Shown here: in pieces, positions 1-5,443 of the stretch
Layout: the number at the start of each line of letters is the position of its first letter
Position numbering within the stretch: the stretch's first letter is position 1
DNA from: Candidatus Bathyarchaeota archaeon
Lineage (GTDB): Archaea > Thermoproteota > Bathyarchaeia > Bathyarchaeales > Bathyarchaeaceae
NCBI GenBank assembly: GCA_014859755.1
Contig: JACUTO010000071.1
Location: forward strand, 1 to 7,300
Direction: 5' to 3'
DNA: 7,300 nucleotides
Translations under genes and position numbers: made by a program
The notes under the pieces: model-generated
Told to the model about the DNA's origin: nothing
The model's input: only the letters and a program-made list of their open reading frames with translations
The model's database searches: none

Positions 1-305
1 CCAATGGTTTCTTTTCCAGTGAAGGCAGCGGTTCTTCCTTCGCTGTCTATTATAATCACTTGCCTCGATTCCCTGTCTGGGTCCTCCTTTAGCATGACTT
101 CTAGAGCTGCTTGCGGAGACAAACCTGCCTTCAACAGTTTTAAACCGTTTATCCCGTAGAAAATGTTGGTTTTGGCTTGGGTCGCTATGGCGCCAACCCC
201 TGCTTCTACGTGAGGAACTCGGCTTCCAACAGCTGGAACGGCGGTTGAGACGCAAACACCCAGCGTTAATGTTTTTGGGCATCTGGCAACCATGGAAAAA
301 GTCGT
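1..305 (-). CDS. DUF1028 family protein (Ntn-hydrolase-like), partial, apparent ACG start
   Basis: This gene runs off the left edge, so only about the first 101 codons are present. The minus-strand translation has the DUF1028 (COG3342) pattern: an N-terminal TFSMVAR, then VPHVEAGVGAIATQA, then NGLKLLKAGLSPQAALE, DPDRESRQV and DSEGRTAAFTG. From memory, family members typically begin M-T-F-S-I-V-A-R and are placed in the Ntn-hydrolase superfamily, but the substrate is unknown. The only canonical start nearby is the ATG at 293-291, which would begin inside that motif at its fifth residue. Reading upstream, the frame continues ACT-TTT-TCC to an ACG at 305-303, exactly where the family's Met should be. 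An AGGAGG site lies nine bases further upstream. No ATG, GTG or TTG occurs between ACG and the in-frame stop at 353-351. I infer an ACG start that leaves Thr at position 2, a possible N-terminal nucleophile. The family call is fairly secure; the start is an inference. Confidence 0.8.
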
Positions 306-314
306 GAAAGTATC

Positions 315-320
315 CCTCCT
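315..320 (-). promoter_or_regulatory. Shine-Dalgarno site for the DUF1028 gene
   Basis: AGGAGG on the minus strand is a strong match to the 16S 3' tail. It sits nine bases before the ACG at 305 and 21 bases before the ATG at 293. The latter is too far for normal initiation, so this site decides the start in favour of ACG. Confidence 0.65.
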
Positions 321-345
321 GTCAATTAGGTATGTATTTGCTTGA

Positions 346-355
346 AACTTTTAAG
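346..355. promoter_or_regulatory. Possible shared (bidirectional) TATA element between DUF1028 and TSUP genes
   Basis: CTTTTAAGAG is a near-palindrome in the 89-base divergent gap. Read on the minus strand (CTCTTAAAAG), a start about 25 bases on would fall near 325, just before the AGGAGG at 320-315. Read on the plus strand, a start would fall near 376, just before the GGAG at 386-389. Both distances fit archaeal TATA-to-start spacing, so one box could serve both genes. This is inferred from spacing only. Confidence 0.35.
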
Positions 356-394
356 AGCAGAGGTTGCTATTCTCATATGTTCTGTGGAGAGAGA

Positions 395-1207
395 GTGTTG
401 ATACCTTTCGATATGGCTTTGCTGTCGTCTATAGCCTTTCTTGTTGGAATAATCGCGGCGATGACCGGTGTGGGAGGCGGCGTTTTCGTTGTACCCCTTC
501 TGTCTCTGGCCTACGGTTTTTCTTCCCATCAAGCTATTGGAACGAGCCTCGCAACGATAGTCTTTACCTCCCTATCCTCTGCCATAGGATATTGGAGACA
601 AAAGAGAGTTGACTATAAAGTTGGCTTGATTCTAACTATTACAACCATTCCAGGAGCCTTCGTAGGAGCGTATCTAACCAGCTTTATCGAAGAAAAACTT
701 TTGGGACTCATTTTCGGCGTTTTCCTAATTTTCGTTGCCTTACGCATGGCTTTTCAATTCAATCTTTACCATATTCAAATCCCAAGAATAGGAAAGATTT
801 GGCACCGCAAGATCGTGGACTCTGGCGGCGCCATTTTTGAATACGACACGAATGTAAACTTAGGTTTGGTGTTAAGTTTCTTCGGTGGTCTTTCATCGGG
901 TCTCTTAGGCCTAGGTGGTGGAGCTCTCATGGTGCCTATACTACATCTCACAATGAACTTTCCTATGCATGTTACAGTTGCGACTTCAATGTTCATTATG
1001 GTTTTGACTTCAATATCCGGGGCTGCAACGCACTTTTCATTGGGTAATGTTCACATCAGCTATGCAGTTTTTCTCTGCATAGGAGTGATTTTTGGCGCTC
1101 AGCTTGGGGCCTACTTTTCTAAGAAGATTTCTGGAAAGGGTCTTAGAAGAATGTTTGGAGTGCTTTTGTTTCTGGTAAGCATAAGAATGATTTTGAAATT
1201 CATATGA
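395..1207 (+). CDS. TSUP (TauE/SafE) family membrane permease
   Basis: This is a roughly 270-residue, highly hydrophobic protein with the duplicated architecture of the TauE/SafE permeases (COG0730, PF01925). The glycine-rich signature appears once per half: GIIAAMTGVGGGVFVVPLL at about residues 18-36, and GGLSSGLLGLGGGALMVPIL at about 164-183. A polar loop containing RIGKIWHRK lies between the halves. The family moves sulfite, sulfoacetate, organosulfonates or other anions across the cytoplasmic membrane, and the substrate cannot be told here. For the start I chose GTG 395; TTG 398 is equally possible. GGAG at 386-389 lies five to eight bases upstream of these two codons. The earlier ATG at 332 has no Shine-Dalgarno site and would add 21 polar residues, while ATG 413 is too far from the site. 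The gene is divergent from DUF1028, and I see no sulfur-metabolism gene beside it. Confidence 0.85.
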   Translation: MLIPFDMALLSSIAFLVGIIAAMTGVGGGVFVVPLLSLAYGFSSHQAIGTSLATIVFTSLSSAIGYWRQKRVDYKVGLILTITTIPGAFVGAYLTSFIEEKLLGLIFGVFLIFVALRMAFQFNLYHIQIPRIGKIWHRKIVDSGGAIFEYDTNVNLGLVLSFFGGLSSGLLGLGGGALMVPILHLTMNFPMHVTVATSMFIMVLTSISGAATHFSLGNVHISYAVFLCIGVIFGAQLGAYFSKKISGKGLRRMFGVLLFLVSIRMILKFI

Positions 1208-1348
1208 AAACGACGGCGTTGAATGGCCACTTCCAGAAAGATTACTGTTTTGCTGATGCTCGTGACTATTTTGGAATTTTGTACAAAATGTGGGGTTATC
1301 ACTATTGAAAGAGGAGGGAGCTTTGAAAAATATGAGGATGGGAGGTTT

Positions 1349-1570
1349 TTACCTTGGTTCTGTGGGTCTACTTAGATATACCCAGATCACTACTAGGCAT
1401 GTTGTTATCAAAGCGCCGGCGATCCCTGATAGAACCCACTCAGCGGTAAGTATTGACGGAAAGACAGCTAAGAGCCAAGGCCACACTGTGTGGTAAATGA
1501 CGTTGGCTGAGACTCCACCTACGAACCCTAACAAGGCAAATATCCCGAGTATCTTTAATCTGTCACCCAT
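1349..1570 (-). CDS. Small two-helix membrane protein, unknown function
   Basis: This encodes a 73-residue protein I do not recognise. Two hydrophobic stretches (about residues 6-33, containing ILGIFALLGFVGGVSANVIY, and about 45-67, containing VLSGIAGALITTCLVVIWVY) predict a membrane hairpin. A short aromatic and proline-containing loop joins them, and the tail ends RPTEPR. I place the start at ATG 1570-1568: GGTGA lies at 1580-1576 with five bases between, the same arrangement as at cdvC. The GTG at 1579 overlaps that GGTGA and is unlikely to be the start. The gene is divergent from the cdv cluster across about 220 bases, so shared regulation or a membrane role near the division machinery is possible but unproven. 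A good ribosome site and clean helices argue for a real gene. Confidence 0.6.
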   Translation of the reverse strand: MGDRLKILGIFALLGFVGGVSANVIYHTVWPWLLAVFPSILTAEWVLSGIAGALITTCLVVIWVYLSRPTEPR

Positions 1571-1737
1571 TGTAGTCACCTTGTTTTAACAGTTGAATTT
1601 TCGTGCTTTTGAGTCTAACTTACACGAAACTGTTTATTCAGGCAACTGCGCCTTGCCTCTCTTTCCATCCGAGATTTAAAGCTCAAAACGACGGCGAAAC
1701 ATGGATATGCTGCTAGGTATATACGTGAATGATTTCT

Positions 1738-1769
1738 ACATGTTAACAATGTAATAATACGTTTTAAAC
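1738..1769 (+). promoter_or_regulatory. Candidate promoter and operator of the cdv cluster
   Basis: The A/T-rich stretch AATAATAC at 1753-1760 is a plausible TATA element. Transcription would start near 1780, immediately before the GTGAGG ribosome site at 1781-1786. A second weak candidate is TTTTAAAC at 1762-1769. Directly upstream, at 1738-1752, ACATGTTAACAATGT is an almost perfect inverted repeat around GTTAAC, with one extra base. It sits where a TFB contact or a regulator would lie. The assignment rests on sequence pattern and spacing only. Confidence 0.35.
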
Positions 1770-1793
1770 AACCTCTTTTTGTGAGGAATTAAA

Positions 1794-2447
1794 ATGTCTG
1801 AAAAGTTTGCTAAAAGATGGGGAGAAGGAATAGACGATACGCCTGTCACTACGAGGATCAAAGAAGCTGTTCGTCCTCCAGGTCCATTGAAACCACGCCT
1901 CGATTACGCCGTCAAGCGAATTGAAATGCAAATTCAAAGACTAGACAAGGCAACCGACCGCTTCTCAGAACGCGACAAATCAATATTCGCAAGAATCGTT
2001 AACGCCTACTCAAAACATGACATGGCGCGGGCCAACGTTTTCGCCAACGAACTGGCTGAAATACGGAAAATGGAAAGGATGATAATCCACGCGAGACTAG
2101 CCCTAGAGCAGATCGTTCTCAGGTTAAGCACGGTTTCAGAGCTTGGCGACGTCGTTAGCACACTGGCTCCAGCAATTGGCGTGTTACGTAGCGTCAAAAG
2201 CGGAATGGCTGCAGTCTTTCCAGAAGCCGAAAGAGAACTTGGAAGCATTGGAAACTTGCTCAGCGGAATAATTATGGACGCTGGCCACAACACTGGTATG
2301 AACATAGACTTCCAGACAGCGGGTGAAGATGCCCAGAAAATCTTGAACGAAGCAGCCACGGTTGCGGAACAGAAAGTCAAAGAAAAATTCCCAGAGTTAC
2401 CCACTGGCATACCTACCTTCGGTGAGGCGTCTCAAACCGAAACCTAG
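1794..2447 (+). CDS. ESCRT-III (Snf7/CdvB-family) paralogue without winged helix
   Basis: This 217-residue protein is of the archaeal ESCRT-III type. Residues about 35-160 form the long charged alpha1-alpha2 hairpin and following helices. Within them is the conserved stretch FANELAEIRK (83-92), shared with the CdvB encoded at 3250. A helical segment at 176-198 leads to a proline motif, FPELPTGIP (199-207), resembling the MIM2 motif that binds the MIT domain of CdvC/Vps4. There is no C-terminal winged helix, unlike CdvB, so it resembles the shorter CdvB1/CdvB2-type paralogues that assemble with or after CdvB during constriction. ATG 1794 is preceded by GTGAGG with a seven-base spacer. It is the first gene of the cluster, 48 bases before cdvA. 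From RPP at residue 27 it aligns without gaps to CdvB through FANELAEIRK. I cannot tell which Sulfolobus paralogue, if any, is the orthologue. Confidence 0.85.
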   Translation: MSEKFAKRWGEGIDDTPVTTRIKEAVRPPGPLKPRLDYAVKRIEMQIQRLDKATDRFSERDKSIFARIVNAYSKHDMARANVFANELAEIRKMERMIIHARLALEQIVLRLSTVSELGDVVSTLAPAIGVLRSVKSGMAAVFPEAERELGSIGNLLSGIIMDAGHNTGMNIDFQTAGEDAQKILNEAATVAEQKVKEKFPELPTGIPTFGEASQTET

Positions 2448-2483
2448 CTACCCTAAAAACACTTGACCATTCACTGATATTAA

Positions 2484-2491
2484 GGAGGTGA
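2484..2491 (+). promoter_or_regulatory. Strong Shine-Dalgarno site that decides the cdvA start
   Basis: GGAGGTGA is a full-length match to the anti-Shine-Dalgarno sequence and directly follows an in-frame TAA at 2481-2483. The first codon at the right distance in the PRC-barrel frame is ACG 2496, four bases on. The GTG inside the site (2488) opens a different frame that reaches a stop at about 2575, so it cannot serve cdvA. Confidence 0.75.
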
Positions 2492-2495
2492 AACT

Positions 2496-3215
2496 ACGTC
2501 AAAATCCAATTCCAACCCCTTTCTCTTTGTCGGCAAGCCAGTTAAGGATGAATACGGACGACAAATCGGTCGAATAGCATCATTTAGGGTAACCCCTACC
2601 GGTCGCGTAGACGGGATCTTCATAGAGCACGGGGACGGAGAATTTCTTAGCTATCCAAGCGATCACTTTAAGATAGAAAATGGTGACTTTGTGATTTTGC
2701 CGCCGCTTAAATTGAGGGCAAAAACTCTCTGTCAGCAGATACCTCTGATCTGGCGAAAAGATCAGGCTTTGAACGAGCTTGTAGAAAAGAAAAAGATTCC
2801 GCCGGAAATGTTCGATGATCTCCACAACAACTTTGAAGGAGCTTTAAATCAGTTAAAAGCAGACGCTAAAACCGTTATGAATGACACCGATAAACAAATC
2901 ACTAAATGCACAAAACAAATACAAGAACTCCACTCAGCTTTAATAAATCTAGAGATTGAACGCGAAATCGGCAGAACCGACGACGAATCATATCAGAAGG
3001 CTTTAGGAATGATACAGTGGGGATTGAAGGGTGTTAACGCCGAAAAAAGCGACCTAGAAGCGTTGAAGAGTAAGTTATCCAACCTACTTCTTGGAGAAAA
3101 AACAGTGAAACCTGAAACGCCAACACAGAAGGAGACGCAAGAAGCAACTGCTCCTGCTTCTCCAACCCTCCCAGAACCCCCAGTTGTTGTCCACGTGAGG
3201 AACCCGAACAAATAG
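2496..3215 (+). CDS. cdvA: CdvA, PRC-barrel and coiled-coil cell-division protein, apparent ACG start
   Basis: Read from ACG 2496 this is a 239-residue protein, essentially the length I recall for Sulfolobus CdvA. Residues about 9-68 form a PRC-type beta barrel: FLFVGKPVKDEYGRQIGRI, then a GRVDGIFIEHGDGEFL strand pair and an FKIENGDFVIL strand. Residues about 80-200 are charged and helical, with a predicted coiled coil. A Pro/Thr/Ala-rich linker leads to a short tail, LPEPPVVVHVRNPNK. In studied archaea CdvA lies at the membrane at mid-cell, and its C-terminal tail recruits CdvB by binding CdvB's winged helix. The gene lies between an ESCRT-III paralogue (48 bases) and cdvB (34 bases), evidently in one operon. 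No ATG, GTG or TTG exists in frame between the stop at 2481 and GTG 2691. Starting at 2691 would remove residues 1-65, nearly the whole barrel. The product call is secure; the ACG start is a strong inference. Confidence 0.85.
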   Translation, partial: TSKSNSNPFLFVGKPVKDEYGRQIGRIASFRVTPTGRVDGIFIEHGDGEFLSYPSDHFKIENGDFVILPPLKLRAKTLCQQIPLIWRKDQALNELVEKKKIPPEMFDDLHNNFEGALNQLKADAKTVMNDTDKQITKCTKQIQELHSALINLEIEREIGRTDDESYQKALGMIQWGLKGVNAEKSDLEALKSKLSNLLLGEKTVKPETPTQKETQEATAPASPTLPEPPVVVHVRNPNK

Positions 3216-3236
3216 AGTTCATAATCACTAAAGCCT

Positions 3237-3242
3237 GTGAGG
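3237..3242 (+). promoter_or_regulatory. Shine-Dalgarno site that decides the cdvB start
   Basis: GTGAGG followed by exactly seven bases leads to ATC 3250. The same GTGAGG plus seven bases precedes the ATG of the ESCRT-III paralogue at 1794, so ATC occupies the position of a normal ATG. The in-frame GTG at 3289 has only a GAGG two bases away, which is too close for initiation. Confidence 0.6.
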
Positions 3243-3249
3243 GATCGCC

Positions 3250-4119
3250 ATCAAAAACCCTTTCCGTCCTCCTCCAACACTTGAGGAAGTGATCTTCGAG
3301 GCAGTGCCGAAACTCAAGACTCAACGGTTTAAACTAGAGCAAGTCATCGTTAGATTGCGCCAAAGAGATACAGTTCTCTTCAAAACTTGCTCAACAGCCC
3401 TAAAAGCAAAAAACAAGGAACGAGCAACAATTTTTGCTAACGAGCTAGCGGAAATCAGAAAACTGACTAAACTCATCTCGCAGACCCAGATCCTCGTAGA
3501 ACGCATAATTCTAAGACTCGAAACACTCAAAGAATTGAGCGCAGCCTTCGCAGATCTGAAGCCGGCTCTTAAAATCCTTCACATGGTGACGAAGCGCCTC
3601 ACCATAATCATGCCTCAAATGGCGTATGAAATGGAAAGGGTGAATGAAAGCATAAACGAAACGCTAGCCATGACCACCATCAGTTCTACGGAACTAAATA
3701 TGCCAATAGACGTGAAAACTCCAGGCGGTGAAGAAGTTCTTAAAGAAGTCTCCGCGTTTCTGGAACAAAAGTTAACGGATAAACTTCCTGAGCCACCCAT
3801 TTCTGCTCCAGTCATGGAAAAACCTCAACCTCGACGCGTGGAAAAAGTAAGACAAATGGTTGCCCTCACCGCCACTTGCTCTGAAGTTTGTGAACAAAGA
3901 GAACCTCAAAACTACGTATCTTACAGAGACACGGAATTAAAACGCGTTTCCTTGACAGTTCAAGAGTCTTTGGAGGAAACAGTTCTGGAATACGCCAAAA
4001 AACGCGAAGGACAAATCGACATCACTAAATGCGCATTTGAACTGAACGTTCCATGCGGAGAAGTAGAAAAAGCCCTAGAAAAATTGGGTGTGCAGGGCAA
4101 GATAAAGATCGAGCGGTGA
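3250..4119 (+). CDS. cdvB: CdvB, ESCRT-III division protein with C-terminal winged helix, apparent ATC start
   Basis: Read from ATC 3250 this is a 289-residue protein. Residues about 6-150 form the ESCRT-III core, including FANELAEIRK at 62-71. A helix at about 158-178 precedes LPEPPISAPV (179-188), a MIM2-like motif for the CdvC MIT domain. A linker follows, and residues about 231-289 fit a winged helix (VQESLEETVLEYAKK, then IDITKCAFELNVPCGEVEKALEKLG and a KIKIER strand). This is the domain that CdvA binds in studied archaea. CdvB polymers help constrict the membrane at division. The usual gene-caller start would be GTG 3289. However, the 13 codons before it encode NPFRPPPTLEEV, whose RPP aligns without gaps (35 residues to the RD pair) with the paralogue at 1794. 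No canonical start exists between the stop at 3238 and 3289, so I infer ATC. The next gene, cdvC, begins five bases after its stop. Confidence 0.85.
   Translation: MKNPFRPPPTLEEVIFEAVPKLKTQRFKLEQVIVRLRQRDTVLFKTCSTALKAKNKERATIFANELAEIRKLTKLISQTQILVERIILRLETLKELSAAFADLKPALKILHMVTKRLTIIMPQMAYEMERVNESINETLAMTTISSTELNMPIDVKTPGGEEVLKEVSAFLEQKLTDKLPEPPISAPVMEKPQPRRVEKVRQMVALTATCSEVCEQREPQNYVSYRDTELKRVSLTVQESLEETVLEYAKKREGQIDITKCAFELNVPCGEVEKALEKLGVQGKIKIER
4115..4119 (+). promoter_or_regulatory. Shine-Dalgarno site for cdvC inside the cdvB stop region
   Basis: GGTGA contains the TGA stop of cdvB and lies five bases before ATG 4125. It fixes the cdvC start at 4125, not at an earlier in-frame codon that would add about 24 basic residues overlapping cdvB. 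The arrangement suggests translational coupling. Confidence 0.7.
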
Positions 4120-4124
4120 CCGTC

Positions 4125-5285
4125 ATGAGCGCATCCCACGAACTTGAAAAAGCTGCAACAAGCTATGCGCTTGAGGCAGTTCGCCTCGATAAACAAGGCG
4201 CCAGAGGAATGGCCATCACTATGTATCAGAAGGCCATTGAAACCCTTCTAAAGCTCGTCCAATTGTACCCCGAATATGGTCTAAACAGGGTTTACATTCA
4301 ACGTGCAATGGCATATCAAGAAAGAATAAAAGCTCTGCAAGGAGTTGGACCCATTGAGCCGCAACCAGAAAAAGCAGCTGACGTGATAGGTCCCTCAGGA
4401 GCAAAAGAAAAGGCAAGTTACGATGAGCTTGTGCTCAAAGAAAAACCTATGGTAAACTGGGGTCAAGTTGTTGGTTTGGAGCAGGCAAAGAAAGCAGTTA
4501 AGGAAGCCATCGTTTATCCCGTTGAGAGACCGGATTTGTTCACGTTAGGATGGCCTAGGGGAATCCTTCTTTTCGGTCCGCCTGGCTGTGGAAAAACCTT
4601 GCTAGCCGCTGCGGTGGCCACAGAGATCGACGCAACCTTCATCTCAGTGGATGCAGCCTCCATCATGTCAAAATGGCTAGGAGAAGCTGAGCAAAATGTT
4701 GCAAGGCTTTTTGTGTCAGCTAGGAAGTCTGCTAATAACGGACGTCCATCCATAGTTTTCATCGATGAATTGGATTCATTAATTGGAATGCACTCAACTG
4801 AGGTTGGCGGAGAAACCCGAGTTCGCAACCAGTTCCTCAAAGAGATGGACGGAATTATAGATAAGGGCAAGAACATTCATGCTTACGTGATCGGAGCCAC
4901 CAACAAACCTTGGGCTTTGGACTGGCCCTTCATAAGGAGATTCCAGAAGCGAATCATAGTTCCCCTACCGGACTATGAAGCCCGCTTAGGAATGCTCAAA
5001 CTATACACAACTCATCTAAAATTGGCGCCGAATGTAGACCTTGATGAATTCGCTAGGTTGTCCGAAGGATTTTCTGGAAGCGACATACGAGACATATGTC
5101 AATCAGCCCACCTAAAGGTTATTGGAGAACTCTTCGAATCGGGCCTAGCAAGCGATAAACAAGCTCAGCCGAGACCCATATCCATGGACGACTTCAGAAT
5201 GATCTTGGAGGAAAGGAAGCCTAGTGTTTCCTTAGACATGGTGGCATCCTATAACCGATGGTTTGACGCCTTTAAAGCTCTCTAG
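4125..5285 (+). CDS. cdvC: CdvC, Vps4-type AAA+ ATPase with MIT domain
   Basis: This 386-residue ATPase disassembles and remodels ESCRT-III polymers in the cytoplasm. Residues about 1-75 form a three-helix MIT domain that would bind the MIM2 motifs of the two ESCRT-III proteins encoded upstream. A linker of about 25 residues follows. The AAA+ core starts near residue 105 (MVNWGQVVGLEQAK). Walker A is GPPGCGKT (151-158), pore loop 1 contains SKWLGEAE (182-189), Walker B is IVFIDELD (210-217), and sensor 1 lies in IGATNKPW (256-263). The paired arginines at 271-272 in FIRRFQKRI fit the arginine-finger position. The alpha-helical small domain follows (LSEGFSGSDIRDI), and the C-terminal helix ending NRWFDAFKAL matches the Vps4 family. 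The region between the small-domain helices is short, with no long beta-domain insertion as in eukaryotic Vps4. All catalytic residues appear intact. It is the last gene of the cluster. Confidence 0.95.
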   Translation: MSASHELEKAATSYALEAVRLDKQGARGMAITMYQKAIETLLKLVQLYPEYGLNRVYIQRAMAYQERIKALQGVGPIEPQPEKAADVIGPSGAKEKASYDELVLKEKPMVNWGQVVGLEQAKKAVKEAIVYPVERPDLFTLGWPRGILLFGPPGCGKTLLAAAVATEIDATFISVDAASIMSKWLGEAEQNVARLFVSARKSANNGRPSIVFIDELDSLIGMHSTEVGGETRVRNQFLKEMDGIIDKGKNIHAYVIGATNKPWALDWPFIRRFQKRIIVPLPDYEARLGMLKLYTTHLKLAPNVDLDEFARLSEGFSGSDIRDICQSAHLKVIGELFESGLASDKQAQPRPISMDDFRMILEERKPSVSLDMVASYNRWFDAFKAL

Positions 5286-5319
5286 CATGGAAGTAGGTCA
5301 GAAGTTAAACCTAGGCTCT

Positions 5320-5443
5320 GGTCATGTGGCTCTTGGAAAGGTTTAGAGAACTGTCTTTTCTTCGACAGTAGCTGAAAAACTCCTTTCTCTCTTAAGCAAC
5401 TTTCAGCAATTCTCTCTCTAAACCCCAAAAAGGCCACGTGACT
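5320..5443. repeat. Long imperfect inverted repeat with two internal hairpins (structured RNA, bidirectional terminator or small mobile-element remnant)
   Basis: The convergent gap between cdvC and mobB can fold almost completely. GTCATGTGGC (5321-5330) pairs with GCCACGTGAC (5433-5442), with one G-U pair. TTGG (5333-5336) pairs with CCAA (5425-5428). After a three-A bulge, GGTTTAGAGA (5340-5349) pairs perfectly with TCTCTAAACC (5415-5424). Inside are two hairpins: ACTGTC/GACAGT (5350-5355 with 5364-5369, eight-base loop) and GCTGAAA/TTTCAGC (5371-5377 with 5401-5407, 23-base pyrimidine-rich loop). The result is a three-way-junction-like shape of about 124 bases. It abuts the mobB stop codon. 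I match it to no known RNA family and see no target-site duplication. The pairing is directly visible; the function is unknown. Confidence 0.6.

Noticed and set aside
1204..1308. 34-codon frame whose ATG overlaps the TSUP stop as ATGA (begins MKTTALNGHF)
   Set aside because: The overlap looks like coupling, but there is no Shine-Dalgarno site and the peptide is short and unremarkable. Chance is the simpler explanation.
1223..1372. 49-codon frame with a signal-like start (MATSRKITVLLMLVTILEF)
   Set aside because: No ribosome site before the ATG, and the end overlaps the small membrane gene. Not supportable as a gene.
1290..1496. Plus-strand 68-codon open frame overlapping the small membrane gene
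   Set aside because: It is antisense to a minus-strand ORF with better ribosome site and clear membrane helices; its product has no recognisable pattern.
1640..1658. Small hairpin AGGCAA-loop-TTGCCT in the gap before the cdv cluster
   Set aside because: Only six pairs with a seven-base loop and no T-run; too weak to call a terminator or regulatory RNA.
1207..1696. 12-base direct repeat AAAACGACGGCG at 1207-1218 and 1685-1696, flanking the small membrane gene; a related 10-mer also occurs near 6140
   Set aside because: Roughly one shared 12-mer is expected by chance in a window of this size, and the match does not extend. No insertion signature.
2006..2410. 134-codon minus-strand open frame inside the ESCRT-III paralogue gene
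   Set aside because: It lies wholly within a gene with clear family motifs and has the serine/alanine-rich composition of an antisense shadow.
2488..2576. GTG-initiated frame inside the cdvA Shine-Dalgarno region, considered as a frameshifted cdvA start
   Set aside because: It reaches a stop at about 2575 and encodes no barrel residues; a frameshift is unnecessary because the cdvA frame is open from the ribosome site onward.
4053..4124. Upstream extension of cdvC adding a basic 24-residue segment
   Set aside because: It overlaps cdvB coding sequence, while ATG 4125 has GGTGA five bases before it and begins directly at the MIT domain.
4514..4876. 120-codon minus-strand open frame inside cdvC
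   Set aside because: Antisense to the Walker A/B core of a well-recognised AAA+ ATPase; no independent evidence.
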